DNA of 64,000 nucleotides. Origin: Bradyrhizobium sp. CCGB12. GTDB taxonomy: Bacteria; Pseudomonadota; Alphaproteobacteria; Rhizobiales; Xanthobacteraceae. Positions 1 to 9,617 of the stretch are shown one piece after another. Where the stretch lies: positions 186,001 through 250,000 of the forward strand of contig NZ_JANADO010000001.1 of the NCBI RefSeq assembly GCF_024199845.1, given 5' to 3'. The notes below the pieces were generated by a model. The model was not told the origin of the DNA, made no database searches, and saw nothing but the letters and a program-made list of their open reading frames with translations. The position numbers and the translations under genes are program-made. Every line of letters begins with the position of its first letter. Position 1 is the stretch's first letter.

Positions 1-358
1 CGAGCTTGTCATAAAGGCGCTGATGAGTGCCTTCGCCGAGAAGGTAAAGGTCGAAATCGGTCAGGATCGGCGGAAAGCGGTAGGCGTCCTCGAACTCGAC
101 GACCTGGCTGCCGAATTTTGCGCGCAGCTGGTAGTGCTTCGAGCCGTTGGGCAGAGCCCCGATGAACAGGCCGGAGGCGTGCACGCGGTCGAGCGGGGCG
201 ACTTCGCCGTGCTCGCCGACCGCCTCGACATTGGAGGCTTCGGGCAGGAACGCGCGCACCACGCTCTTCCCGCCCTCGGGATGCAGCCCGAGATAGTGGA
301 AGGGATCGGAGTGGCGGCCCTCGATGATCGCGTAGGCCTCGGCAGGCAGTTTAGGCAT
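1..358 (-). CDS. glgB: 1,4-alpha-glucan branching enzyme, N-terminal part (cut by window edge)
   Basis: This is the first 119 codons of a gene that runs off the left edge of the window. GlgB introduces alpha-1,6 branches into alpha-1,4-glucan in the cytoplasm. The visible part is the N-terminal beta-sandwich (CBM48-like) region, with the motif [14 protein letters not shown] near residues 13-26 followed by a run ending in [11 protein letters not shown], which in this family leads into the GH13 barrel. The ATG at 358 overlaps the treS stop (ATGCCTAA), so translation is probably coupled to treS. Position after glgE-treS fits the GlgE pathway, where GlgB branches the linear glucan. The catalytic domain is not visible. 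Confidence 0.9.
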   Translation of the reverse strand, partial: MPKLPAEAYAIIEGRHSDPFHYLGLHPEGGKSVVRAFLPEASNVEAVGEHGEVAPLDRVHASGLFIGALPNGSKHYQLRAKFGSQVVEFEDAYRFPPILTDFDLYLLGEGTHQRLYDKL

Positions 359-3300
359 GGGCTTCGCTCTCGGTACGGGACAGAATGCGAAGCAGTCCGG
401 TCAGCGGCGCATGGAGCCCCTCAGGCCGGTGGGACAGCTCGTACTCTACTTCGTTGAACGCTCGATCAAGCAGGAAGAACCTTAACAGGCCTTCCGCGGA
501 TTGCGGATCTTCCGGCCAAAGCCGCCGATCGGTCATGGTTTCGCGATAGGCCGACAGGAAGGTTGCGGTGGCGCGCTCGCGCCATTCGACGAGCGCGCCC
601 GTAAGCCGGCTCTGCTCGTCGGAGGCGCCCGTGAACGCGCGACCGAGGGCGGCGTTGACCGAAACATCAATCGAGTGGATCAGGCCCGCGACATCGCGCG
701 CGGCCGGCGCCTTGCGCCGCTTGTCGGCCAATGGCACACGCGGATCGCCGTCGAGGTCGATGATGAAGATATCGTCCTTCACGATCAGAGTTTGCCCGAG
801 GCGGAAGTCGCCGTGATGACGGATGTTCAACCCGCCGATTGCGGAAGGCAATAGCGCATTCAGACGGTCGGAGAGGGTCACGCGCGCCTCCGCGAGCCGA
901 TCGATCAGCGGCCGGTCCGCCTCCCGCAGGCCGTCGCGGCTGTCGGCCAGCCGCTCGAAAACCCGCTCGGCGCGTGCCTTGAGGTCGGATACGAGGCGCT
1001 TGACGTAGGCGGAGCCGATCGGCTCCGGGGCGAGATCGTCGGGCTTTGCCGCGGCCAGAGCGACATGCAGCTCGCCGAGGCGCCGGCCGATCTGACCGAT
1101 GAAGTGCAGGTATGGCGCCTGCTCCTGGGTCTCGCGGAGCATTTCGCCCGGCGGCAATACGCGCTGCTCGTCGATATAGCGATCGAGATAGCCCGTCGTC
1201 ACCGTCCAGCCGTCGCCCTGGTTCTCGACATAGGCATGCAGCACGCCGAGCGCGCTGCGCTGATCGCCCTCGACCAGCTCGACGCTGCCCAGCAGCGCCG
1301 GCGTATTGGCAAAGCGGGCGACCTCCGTGAGATAGTGGCCGATCTCGATCTCGGGACTGACACCGCTTTCGAGCCGACGATAGATCTTGGCGACGTATTG
1401 ATTGTCGACCAACGCGGTGCTGTTCGACTGCTCGATCGTGCGGATGCGTCCGGGCTCCTTGATGATGTAATCGGAAAAGCGGCTGGTCGCCTTGAATTCC
1501 AGACGCAGATTGTTCTCTTCCACCGACAGGTTCTGCGACAGATTGCGCAAAAACAGGCCGATGAAGATCTGGTCGGTCGCAACGTCGAGCAGCGTGCCTT
1601 CGCGTGCGCCCTGGCGCACGGCGGCAAGCGCCTTCGGGTTGAAGCGCTCGCGGTCGAAGCGCACCCACTCGATCTGTAACGGCATCACGTAGCGTGTCGC
1701 CACGTCCTCCTGCTTGGTCTCGAAGAACGCGATCCAGGGCCGGTTGTCGCCGATGTCGCAGAACGGCACCGCCGAGGTCAGCGCGGTCTTGATGTGCTTG
1801 GGATTGTGCTCGGGATACCACCGCGTCCGTGACAGGAATCCCGGCAGCACGTCGCGCTCGAACACGCCGCGCTCGCGGGCGAGCGACACCCAGTTCGAAT
1901 TCACCGGCACCACCAGCGTCTCGAATTCCGGCACCGCGCGCGGCGTCACCGGCTCGGACTTGTCGCGCTCGGTAAGCTGGAACCAGTAGAAGCCGTAGGG
2001 CCCCAGCGTGATCATGTAGGGCAGTTCGCCGATCGGGGGAAAGCGCGTGCGTCCCAGCATTTCCTGCGGGATGCGATCCTTCCAGGGCGACAGATCGAGC
2101 TCGGTCGCTTGCGCGGCGCGCGACAAATTGGCGACGCAGAGGATCACCTCGTCGCGGTATTGCCGGACATAGGCGAGCACGGCGCGGTTGGCCGGCCGGA
2201 TGAAGGTCATGGTGCCGCGGCCGAAGGCGAGCGTCGACTTGCGCACCGAGATCAGCCGCTTGGTGGCGCTGAGCAGCGAGGACAGGCTGCGCGACTGCGC
2301 CTCCACGTTCACCGACTCGTAGCCGTAGACGGGATCCATGATCAGCGGCGCATAGAGGCGTGCCGGATCGCAGCGTGAGAAGCCGCCATTGCGGTCCGGG
2401 CTCCATTGCATCGGCGTGCGGACGCCGTTGCGGTCGCCGAGATAGATGTTGTCGCCCATCCCGATCTCGTCGCCGTAATAGATGATCGGCGTGCCGGGGA
2501 AGGACAGCAGCAGCGAGTTCATCAGCTCGATCTTGCGCCGGTCGTTGTCCATCAGCGGTGCAAGGCGTCGGCGGATGCCGACATTGATGCGCGCGCGTGG
2601 GTCGTTGGCGTAGGTGGTCCAGAGATAGTCGCGCTCGACGTCGGTGACCATCTCCAGCGTGAGTTCGTCATGGTTGCGCAGGAACAGCGCCCATTGGCAG
2701 GTCGCCGGGATGTCCGGCGTCTGGCGCAGGATGTCGGTGATCGGGAAGCGGTCTTCCTGCGCGATCGCCATGTAGATGCGCGGCATCAGCGGGAAGTGGT
2801 AGGCCATGTGGCACTCGTCGCCGCGGCCGAAATATTCCTGCACGTCCTCCGGCCATTGATTGGCCTCGGCCAGCAGCAGCTTGCCCTTGGAGTAGGCGTC
2901 GAGCTCCTGGCGCAGCCGCTTGATGATCGTATGCGTCTCGGGCAGGTTCTCGTTCGAGGTGCCCTCGCGCTCGCAGAGATAGGGAATGGCATCGAGCCGG
3001 AAGCCGTCGACGCCGGCATCCAGCCAGCGCTTCATCACCTGGATGAGGGCGCTGACCACGCGCGGATTGTCGAAATTGAGGTCCGGCTGGTGCGAGAAGA
3101 AGCGGTGCCAATAGAAGGCGCCGGCCTCGGGATCCCAGGTCCAGTTCGACTTCTCCGTGTCGGTGAAGATGATGCGCGTGCCCTGGTATTTCTGGTCGGT
3201 GTCGCTCCAGACGTACCAGTTGCGGGCGCTCGAGCCCGGCTGGCTGCGGCGCGCGCGCTTGAACCATTTGTGCTGGTCCGAGGTGTGGTTGACGACGAGC

Positions 3301-3644
3301 TCGGTGATGACGCGCAGGCCGCGCTTCTGCGCTTCCTGGATAAAGCGCTTGAAATCCTTCATCGAGCCAAAATCGGGATTGACCGAGCCGTAGTCGGCGA
3401 TGTCGTAGCCGTCGTCGCGGCCCGGCGATGGATAGAACGGCAGCAGCCACAGCGCAGTGACGCCGAGCTCCTGAAGGTAAGGCAGCTTCTCGGTCAATCC
3501 GGCGAAGTCGCCGATGCCGTCATTGTTGCTGTCGGCAAACGCCTTGACGTGGAGCTGGTAGATGATGGCGTCCTTGTACCAGAGCTCGTCCACGATCTCG
3601 GCAGCCTCAATCTTTTTGGTGTCGACGGAAGACAGAACATTCAT
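351..3644 (-). CDS. treS: trehalose synthase / maltokinase fusion
   Basis: A 1097-residue two-domain enzyme. The GH13 domain (about residues 20-560) interconverts trehalose and maltose; it shows the nucleophile D218 in GFRLDAI, the acid E260 in LLLAEANQW and D326 in FLRNHDE. The C-terminal half (about 600-1090) is a maltokinase (Pep2/Mak) that makes maltose 1-phosphate, with HHGDFRLGQ and IDLDGDP as its kinase-like motifs; the common form in characterised maltokinases is HGDLHLGQ, so a His is replaced by Arg. The ATG at 3644 was chosen because it has an AAGGGG Shine-Dalgarno and directly precedes the conserved region; a longer frame upstream lies over the end of glgE. Second gene of a glgE-treS-glgB operon, 11 bp after glgE. 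Confidence 0.93.
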   Translation of the reverse strand: MNVLSSVDTKKIEAAEIVDELWYKDAIIYQLHVKAFADSNNDGIGDFAGLTEKLPYLQELGVTALWLLPFYPSPGRDDGYDIADYGSVNPDFGSMKDFKRFIQEAQKRGLRVITELVVNHTSDQHKWFKRARRSQPGSSARNWYVWSDTDQKYQGTRIIFTDTEKSNWTWDPEAGAFYWHRFFSHQPDLNFDNPRVVSALIQVMKRWLDAGVDGFRLDAIPYLCEREGTSNENLPETHTIIKRLRQELDAYSKGKLLLAEANQWPEDVQEYFGRGDECHMAYHFPLMPRIYMAIAQEDRFPITDILRQTPDIPATCQWALFLRNHDELTLEMVTDVERDYLWTTYANDPRARINVGIRRRLAPLMDNDRRKIELMNSLLLSFPGTPIIYYGDEIGMGDNIYLGDRNGVRTPMQWSPDRNGGFSRCDPARLYAPLIMDPVYGYESVNVEAQSRSLSSLLSATKRLISVRKSTLAFGRGTMTFIRPANRAVLAYVRQYRDEVILCVANLSRAAQATELDLSPWKDRIPQEMLGRTRFPPIGELPYMITLGPYGFYWFQLTERDKSEPVTPRAVPEFETLVVPVNSNWVSLARERGVFERDVLPGFLSRTRWYPEHNPKHIKTALTSAVPFCDIGDNRPWIAFFETKQEDVATRYVMPLQIEWVRFDRERFNPKALAAVRQGAREGTLLDVATDQIFIGLFLRNLSQNLSVEENNLRLEFKATSRFSDYIIKEPGRIRTIEQSNSTALVDNQYVAKIYRRLESGVSPEIEIGHYLTEVARFANTPALLGSVELVEGDQRSALGVLHAYVENQGDGWTVTTGYLDRYIDEQRVLPPGEMLRETQEQAPYLHFIGQIGRRLGELHVALAAAKPDDLAPEPIGSAYVKRLVSDLKARAERVFERLADSRDGLREADRPLIDRLAEARVTLSDRLNALLPSAIGGLNIRHHGDFRLGQTLIVKDDIFIIDLDGDPRVPLADKRRKAPAARDVAGLIHSIDVSVNAALGRAFTGASDEQSRLTGALVEWRERATATFLSAYRETMTDRRLWPEDPQSAEGLLRFFLLDRAFNEVEYELSHRPEGLHAPLTGLLRILSRTESEAHA

Positions 3645-3655
3645 GGCGTGACCCC

Positions 3656-5602
3656 TTACGCCAGGCCGCGGAACAGGAGCGCCGGATCGCGGTCGGGATC
3701 GATACGCAACCTGATCCCGCCCCATTCGACGCGGGACTGTTCGCCGGTGAGGAGGTTTTCGAGTGCCGTCACGTGGTGTCGCTGCACGCCGGCGTCAACG
3801 GTGACGTCGCCGAGTGGCAGCCAGAATTCGCGCACATGGCGTGACAGCGCGATCACGATGACGACGGTGTTGGCGGGTTCGGCTGCCTCCTTGGCGAAGG
3901 CGATCGTCTCGCCGTCCTCGATGCCGAGGAAGCGCAGATTGGCCGTTTGCTGAAGTGCCGCATTCTCGTTGCGGATGCGGTTGAGTGCGGCGATATAGGG
4001 TTTGATGTTGCCGGGCTTGTTCCAGTCGCGCTGCTTGATCTGGTACTTCTCGGAATCCAGATATTCTTCACGGCCGGTGATCGCATCGTGCTCCAGCAGC
4101 TCGAAGCCGCCATAGATCCCGTAGCTGCCCGACAGCGTCGCGGCCAGCGCAAGGCGTGACTTGAATGCCCAGGCTTCGCCGCTCTGGAGGTGATAGGGCA
4201 ACAGGTCGGCCGTGTTGACGAACAGGTTCGAGCGATAGAAGTCGCGTTCGGGATAGCGCGTCAGCTCGCCGAGATATTGCTCCAGCTCCCACCGCGAGGT
4301 GCGCCAGGGGAAATAGGTGAAGGACTGCGCGAAGCCGAGCTTGGCGAGCCCCTTCATCAGCTTCGGCCGTGCGAACGTCTTGGAGAACAGGATCACCTCG
4401 GGATGTCGGCGGCGTATGTCGCGGATCAGCCATTCCCAGAACGGAAGCGGCGCGGTGTCGTGATTGTCGAGGGCGAAGATGGTCACACCGTGATCGATCC
4501 AGAACAGCATGGCATCGCGAAACGCGTTCCACAGTCCGGCCCTGTCGACGGAGTTGAAATCGGGGATGACGATGTCCGAATAGGGGCCATCCGCCGCCCG
4601 CACCGAGCGGTCCGGCCGCCACTTGAACCATTCCGGATGTTGCATCAGCCAGGGATGGTCCGGTGAGCATTGCACGGCGAAGTCGAGCGCCAGTTCGAGG
4701 CCGTATTCCAGGCAGGTCGCGACCAGCGCGCGGAAATCCTCGATCGTGCCGAGCGCGGGATGTAGCGCATCGTGTCCGCCTTCCGTCGTGCCGATCGCAT
4801 AGGGCGAGCCGGGATCGCCCTCGCTCGCCACCGGCGCATTGTTGCGACCCTTGCGGCGGGTGCGGCCGATCGGGTGGATCGGCATGAAGTAGAGCACGTC
4901 AAAGCCCATCGCGGCGATGTCGGGCACGCGGGCGATGCAGTCTCGCAGCGTGCCGTGCCGGCCGGGGATCCGGCTCTGGCTGCGCGGCATCATCTGGTAC
5001 CAGGCGCCAAAGCGCGCCTTGTCGCGGTCGATGGTCAGCGGGAACGAGGGCGAGCGGCTGAGATCGGGCCGCGACTGGCTCTCGGCCATGGCTTCGCCGA
5101 GCTCGGTTGCGAGCAGGGGGCTGACGTCGCCGCTCTGAAGATAGTCCTCGCACTGCCTGATGATGACCACTGCTGCGTCTTGCCGCGCGCCATGCGCCTT
5201 GGTCAAGAGGCCGGCACCCTCGATCGCGTCGAGCGTGACATCCGCACCGGAGCGCTGCTTGCGCGCGACGCCGTGGGACCAGGTGGCGAATTCGTCGGTC
5301 CAGGCTTCAATGGCGTAGAGGTATGGACCGGCCTCGGTCGGGACGAAGGCGCCCGACCAGCGGTCGTTGCCGTGGCGCGTCATAGGCTCACGCCGCCATT
5401 CGCGGTCCTGCTCCCGGCGCCACAGCAACGCGGCGCCGATCACGGCATTGCCGTCGCGATAGACGTCGGCCCAGACCTCCACGCGGTCGCCCGCGATCCG
5501 CTTCACGGCGAAGCGGCCGCCGTCGATCAAGGGATAGACGTCTTCGATGAGGAAAGCGCTGCCGGCTGCGGCACTTTCGACGGTTTGAATTGTCTTGTTC
5601 AC
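3656..5602 (-). CDS. GlgE-family maltosyltransferase homologue with altered active site
   Basis: By overall sequence this is a GlgE (GH13_3) protein, which transfers maltose from maltose 1-phosphate to alpha-glucan. Family signatures present include ARFGAWYQMMPRS, FMPIHPIGRTRRKGRNN, EGGHDALHPALGT, QCSPDHPW and EEYLDSEKYQIKQRDW. The active site is unusual. The nucleophile position is kept (D379 in FALDNHDTAP), as is the third Asp (D466 in NTADLL). The Arg two residues before the nucleophile is Ala (A377; family FRVDNPHTKP), and the acid/base Glu 29 residues after it is Lys (K408 in LFSKTFARP; family FLAEAFTRP). The D-to-E spacing of 29 matches Streptomyces GlgE (D394/E423). Start: the GTG at 5602 (VNKTIQT) gives a normal length of about 648 residues; an in-frame upstream extension to 5794 looks non-coding. 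Function as an active enzyme is doubtful. Confidence 0.8.
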   Translation of the reverse strand: MNKTIQTVESAAAGSAFLIEDVYPLIDGGRFAVKRIAGDRVEVWADVYRDGNAVIGAALLWRREQDREWRREPMTRHGNDRWSGAFVPTEAGPYLYAIEAWTDEFATWSHGVARKQRSGADVTLDAIEGAGLLTKAHGARQDAAVVIIRQCEDYLQSGDVSPLLATELGEAMAESQSRPDLSRSPSFPLTIDRDKARFGAWYQMMPRSQSRIPGRHGTLRDCIARVPDIAAMGFDVLYFMPIHPIGRTRRKGRNNAPVASEGDPGSPYAIGTTEGGHDALHPALGTIEDFRALVATCLEYGLELALDFAVQCSPDHPWLMQHPEWFKWRPDRSVRAADGPYSDIVIPDFNSVDRAGLWNAFRDAMLFWIDHGVTIFALDNHDTAPLPFWEWLIRDIRRRHPEVILFSKTFARPKLMKGLAKLGFAQSFTYFPWRTSRWELEQYLGELTRYPERDFYRSNLFVNTADLLPYHLQSGEAWAFKSRLALAATLSGSYGIYGGFELLEHDAITGREEYLDSEKYQIKQRDWNKPGNIKPYIAALNRIRNENAALQQTANLRFLGIEDGETIAFAKEAAEPANTVVIVIALSRHVREFWLPLGDVTVDAGVQRHHVTALENLLTGEQSRVEWGGIRLRIDPDRDPALLFRGLA

Positions 5603-5633
5603 GGTGATGCCATTGACAAGAAAGCAGGAGCCC

Positions 5634-5707
5634 GTTTCCCTTGTCGGGAACCCACGCTTGGTACCTATATAGAAAGCCGGTTGTGTGTCATTAGTTCCCT
5701 CGGGAAC
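5634..5707. promoter_or_regulatory. divergent glgE/malQ control region with two GTTCCC-type inverted repeats
   Basis: The 204-bp gap between the divergent glgE and malQ starts holds an imperfect inverted repeat (GTTTCCC at 5634-5640, GGGAACC at 5646-5652) and a clean one, GTTCCC-TC-GGGAAC, at 5694-5707. Two similar dyads in a shared promoter region suggest an operator pair, but no regulator is encoded nearby. A CTATATAG stretch lies between them; no convincing -35/-10 pair was found. Confidence 0.4.
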
Positions 5708-5806
5708 GGCCGGCGCGGTTTGCGAGTTAAGCCGGACTAACGTCTTCCACCGCCTCGTTAAAATCGATGCCCCCGGCCAAAGAATGGCCTGCAAGCTGCG
5801 TGCCGA

Positions 5807-7768
5807 ATGGATCTTTTAGCTCAAGCCCGGATCAAGGGCGTTCAATCCGAATTCGTCGATGCCCTGGGGAAGCTGCGGGTCACCGATCCCGGGGCCCTCA
5901 AATTGATCCTCGACGCCCTGCCGGAGAAGCGGGTCTACCGCTTTGTCGGCGGCCCGGTCGTGGTGCGCGCCTTAGGGCATCCGCGTACGCAATTGGCGTC
6001 CACCGGTGCGCCGCCGCTGCAATGGAAATTGTCCGCAAACGGCAAATTGATCGCGCAGGGCGAGACGCGCGAGCCCGTGATTGCCTGGCCTGCCGGCCTT
6101 CCACTCGGCTATCACCGGTTGACACTGACCGATGCCGAAGGTGTGACGGAAGAGGTGCCGATGATCGTGGCGCCCGAGCGCGCCTTCGGCGGCGATTTCG
6201 ACCGCGGCTGGCTGCTTGCCGTGCAGCTCTACAGCGTCCGCTCCAACCGTAATTGGGGCATTGGCGATTTCACGGACCTGACCGATCTCGTCCGCCTCGC
6301 CAAGCATTTGGGGGCCGACGGTGTCGGGCTCAATCCGCTGCATGTGCTGTTCGACAACCATCCGGCTGATTGCAGCCCGTATTCGCCCAACAGCCGGCTG
6401 TTTCTCAATCCGCTCTATATCGACGTCGAGGCGATCCCGGAATTTTCCGCCGACCTCGTGCCGGACGCCGCCGCGACCGCAGCGCGCCTGCGCGAAGGCG
6501 ATCGCGTACCCTATACGGACATGGCGGCGCTGAAATGGCTGGGGCTGCGCGCCGCCTTCAACAGCTTCGTGACGAGCGCGAGCCAAGCGCGCCGTCAGGA
6601 GTTTGACGCCTTCCGCGCCGCCCGCGCGCCGCTGTTGTCGCGCTTTGCCTGCTTCGAGGTGCTGCGCCATCGGTTCGCGGCGCCGTGGTGGGAATGGCCG
6701 GCGGAATGGCAACAGCCTGACAATGCGAGATGCGCCCAGCTGCGCAACGGCCCTGACAATCGCGACGTCGAGTTCGTCGAATTCGTGCAATGGACGGCTG
6801 ACAGCCAGTTGCACGCCGCCAAGGAGCTGGCCAGCCGGCTCGGCATGCGGGTCGGGCTCTATCTCGACGTTGCCGTCGGCGTGCAATCCAACGGCTTCGA
6901 TGCCTGGAACGAGCAGATGGCGATTTCCCGCCATCTGGCCGTCGGCGCGCCGCCCGACGTGCTCAATACCGTCGGCCAGGACTGGGGCCTCGCCGGTTTC
7001 AACGCCGGTGGCCTGGAGGCCCAATCCTTCGTGCCGTTCGCCGACATGCTCGCAGCTTCGATGCGCCATGCCGGCGCCATCCGGCTCGATCACGTGCTCG
7101 GCTTGAAGCGGCTCTATCTGGTGCCGCGCGGTTTCAAGCCCGACAACGGCGCCTATGTGCAGATGCCGTTCGAGGCACTGCTGGCCGCGGTCGCACGCGA
7201 GAGCGCTACCCATAAATGCATCGTGATCGGCGAAGACCTCGGCACCGTGCCGGAAGGTTTCCGCGAGACCATGCAGGATTTCGGCATCTGGTCCTATCTC
7301 GTCATGATGTTCGAGCGCGACGACGCCGGCTATTTCCGCAACGTCGACCACTACCGGCCCAACGCGCTGGTCACGCTGAACACCCACGACCTGTCGACCT
7401 ATGCCGGCTGGCGCTCCTTCAGCGACCTCAAGATGAAGCTTTCGCTTGGGATCGACCCCGGCGAAAACGAGCAGGCGCGCTGGGACGCGCTCGGCAGGCT
7501 CGACGAGATCCTGCGCCAGAACGGCATCAACGCCAACGATCTCTATTCGGTGCTCGCCTTCCTGTCGCGCACGCCGTCGCGGCTGCTCGCGGTGTCGATG
7601 GAGGATCTGCTCGGCGTGATTGACCAGCCCAACATTCCCGGTACTATCGACGAGCACCCGAACTGGCGCCAGCGGCTGCCCGTTGCGCTCGACCAGATTG
7701 CCTCAAAGGTCGATCTCGCAGCTTTGAAGGCCGCGACGCGGGAACGGTCGTTGACCGGCAGGAGTTGA
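5807..7768 (+). CDS. malQ: 4-alpha-glucanotransferase (amylomaltase, GH77)
   Basis: A 653-residue cytoplasmic enzyme that transfers glucan segments between malto-oligosaccharides. After an N-terminal extension (about 1-140) the GH77 barrel begins at LLAVQLYSVRSNRNWGIGDF. Catalytic residues are D428 (nucleophile, GAIRLDHVLGL), E476 (acid/base, VIGEDLGTVPEGF) and D528 (NTHDLSTYAGW). It is transcribed away from glgE-treS-glgB, and the GH15 gene follows 30 bp downstream, so the two form a glucan breakdown or remodelling unit opposite the synthetic operon. Confidence 0.95.
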   Translation: MDLLAQARIKGVQSEFVDALGKLRVTDPGALKLILDALPEKRVYRFVGGPVVVRALGHPRTQLASTGAPPLQWKLSANGKLIAQGETREPVIAWPAGLPLGYHRLTLTDAEGVTEEVPMIVAPERAFGGDFDRGWLLAVQLYSVRSNRNWGIGDFTDLTDLVRLAKHLGADGVGLNPLHVLFDNHPADCSPYSPNSRLFLNPLYIDVEAIPEFSADLVPDAAATAARLREGDRVPYTDMAALKWLGLRAAFNSFVTSASQARRQEFDAFRAARAPLLSRFACFEVLRHRFAAPWWEWPAEWQQPDNARCAQLRNGPDNRDVEFVEFVQWTADSQLHAAKELASRLGMRVGLYLDVAVGVQSNGFDAWNEQMAISRHLAVGAPPDVLNTVGQDWGLAGFNAGGLEAQSFVPFADMLAASMRHAGAIRLDHVLGLKRLYLVPRGFKPDNGAYVQMPFEALLAAVARESATHKCIVIGEDLGTVPEGFRETMQDFGIWSYLVMMFERDDAGYFRNVDHYRPNALVTLNTHDLSTYAGWRSFSDLKMKLSLGIDPGENEQARWDALGRLDEILRQNGINANDLYSVLAFLSRTPSRLLAVSMEDLLGVIDQPNIPGTIDEHPNWRQRLPVALDQIASKVDLAALKAATRERSLTGRS

Positions 7769-7798
7769 TCGGCCGGGGATTTTCAGGCTCGCAAAGCA

Positions 7799-9601
7799 TT
7801 GTCGCAGAAGATCGAAGATTATGCGCTGATCGGCGACTGCGAGACCGCTGCGCTTGTGGGGCGCAACGGCTCGATCGACTGGCTGTGCTGGCCGGCCTTC
7901 GATTCCGATGCCTGCTTTGCTGCGATCCTCGGTACCCGCAAGAACGGCCGCTGGCTGATCGCCCCGAGCGAGGATGTCACCAAGACATCGCGCCGCTATC
8001 TCGGCGATACCCTCATCCTCGAAACCCGCTTCGAGACGAAGAGCGGCACCGTCGCGCTGATCGACTTCATGCCGCCGCGCGGCAAGGCGTCCGATATCGT
8101 GCGCCTGGTGCGCGGTGTCAGCGGCACCGTGAAGATGCGGATGGAGCTCGTGATCCGCTTCGGCTTCGGCGTCGACATTCCCTGGGTGCGACGGATCGAC
8201 CATTCCCTGATGGCAATCGCCGGCCAGGACATGACCGTGCTGCGCACGCCCGTCGAGACCCGCGGCGAGGATCTGACCACGGTCTCCGACTTCGAGGTGA
8301 GGGCCGGCGAGACCGTGCCGTTCGTGTTGACCTATGGCCCTTCGCATATCGAGCCGCCCGCGCCGATCGACCCGGAGCTTGCGCTTCAGGAGACCGAGAA
8401 ATTCTGGCAGGAGTGGTGCAGCCATTGCAGTCGCGATGGCGAGTATCACGACCTCATCTTGCGCTCGCTGATCACGCTGAAGGCGCTGACCTTCGGCCCG
8501 ACCGGCGGCATCGTCGCGGCACCGACCACCTCACTGCCGGAAAAGCTCGGCGGCGCCAGGAACTGGGACTACCGCTTCTGCTGGCTGCGCGATGCCACCT
8601 TCACTCTGCTGGCGCTGATGAACTCGGGCTATACCGAGGAAGCCCTGGCCTGGCACAATTGGCTGTTGCGCGCCGCTGCGGGTTCTCCATCGAACATGCA
8701 GATCATGTACGGCATCTGGGGGCAGCGCCGCCTGCTGGAATGGGAGGCGGGCTGGCTGGCGGGCTATGAGGGCGCGCAGCCGGTGCGTGTCGGCAATGCC
8801 GCGCATGCGCAGCTCCAGCTCGACGTCTATGGCGAGTTGATCGACGCCTTCCACCAGTCGCGCATGGCCAAGCTCAAGCTCGATGATGAAACGACCTGGG
8901 CGCTGGAATGCGCGGTGCTCCAGCATCTCGCCGAGGTCTGGGATCATCCCGACCACGGCATCTGGGAGCGTCGCGGCCAGCCCCGGCACTACGTCTTCTC
9001 AAAGGTCATGACCTGGGTCGCGTTCGACCGCGGCATCAAGAGTGCGGAGACCTTCGGCTTCAAGGCGCCGCTCTTGCACTGGCGCGCCTTGCGTGAGGCC
9101 ATTCATCGGGACGTCTGCAACAAGGGATTTGACGCGGAGGAAAATGCGTTCGTCGAATCCTACGGCTCGAAACTGCTCGATGCCAGCGTGCTGCTGCTGC
9201 CGGCCGTCGGCTTCCTGCCGCCATCGGACCCGCGCATCCGCGGCACCATCGCTGCCGTCGAAAGGCACATGATGCGCGACGGTTTTGTGCTGCGGCACGA
9301 TCCGCGCGAAGTGTCCGAGGAGAAACAGCCGATCGAGGGCGCGTTCCTGGCCTGCACCCTTTGGCTCGCCGATGCCCATGTGCTGGCAGGCGATCTCGAC
9401 AAGGCGCAGCTGCTGCTCGATCGCATGGTCGGCATCGCCAACGACGTCGGGCTGCTGGCCGAGGAATATGATTCAGGCGCGCGGCGCCAGACCGGCAACT
9501 TTCCGCAGGCGCTGACCCACATCGCGCTGATCAACACCGCGCACAATCTCTCCGCGGCAAGGCAGGAGAGCGAGAAGCCGGCCGTGCAGCGGTCGAAGTA
9601 A
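7799..9601 (+). CDS. GH15 glycoside hydrolase (glucoamylase or trehalase)
   Basis: A 600-residue GH15 protein. It has the N-terminal IEDYALIGDCETAALVGRNG region typical of the trehalase/glucoamylase-like branch, then an (alpha/alpha)6 barrel with RNWDYRFCWLRDA and, near the C-terminus, the LLAEEYDSG segment holding the expected second acidic residue. No signal peptide, so it is cytoplasmic. The start is a TTG at 7799, which matches the usual N-terminus of the family. The substrate cannot be decided from sequence: mycobacterial trehalases belong to this family, and trehalose cleavage would fit a neighbourhood containing treS; release of glucose from malto-oligosaccharides made by MalQ fits too. 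Confidence 0.88.
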   Translation: MSQKIEDYALIGDCETAALVGRNGSIDWLCWPAFDSDACFAAILGTRKNGRWLIAPSEDVTKTSRRYLGDTLILETRFETKSGTVALIDFMPPRGKASDIVRLVRGVSGTVKMRMELVIRFGFGVDIPWVRRIDHSLMAIAGQDMTVLRTPVETRGEDLTTVSDFEVRAGETVPFVLTYGPSHIEPPAPIDPELALQETEKFWQEWCSHCSRDGEYHDLILRSLITLKALTFGPTGGIVAAPTTSLPEKLGGARNWDYRFCWLRDATFTLLALMNSGYTEEALAWHNWLLRAAAGSPSNMQIMYGIWGQRRLLEWEAGWLAGYEGAQPVRVGNAAHAQLQLDVYGELIDAFHQSRMAKLKLDDETTWALECAVLQHLAEVWDHPDHGIWERRGQPRHYVFSKVMTWVAFDRGIKSAETFGFKAPLLHWRALREAIHRDVCNKGFDAEENAFVESYGSKLLDASVLLLPAVGFLPPSDPRIRGTIAAVERHMMRDGFVLRHDPREVSEEKQPIEGAFLACTLWLADAHVLAGDLDKAQLLLDRMVGIANDVGLLAEEYDSGARRQTGNFPQALTHIALINTAHNLSAARQESEKPAVQRSK

Positions 9602-9617
9602 TGACGGTCGCTTGCCC

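Noticed and set aside
667..2406. Long minus-strand frame inside treS (579 codons)
   Set aside because: It lies in another frame over clearly coding treS sequence; its Arg/Ala-rich product is typical of a shadow in high-GC DNA.
3645..3725. Upstream extension of treS by 27 codons
   Set aside because: It covers the end of glgE, and the ATG at 3644 has the better ribosome binding site and matches the family.
5613..5680. Sigma-70 promoter from TTGACA (5613) or TATATA for malQ or glgE
   Set aside because: The hexamers do not pair with a partner at 16-18 bp spacing in either direction.
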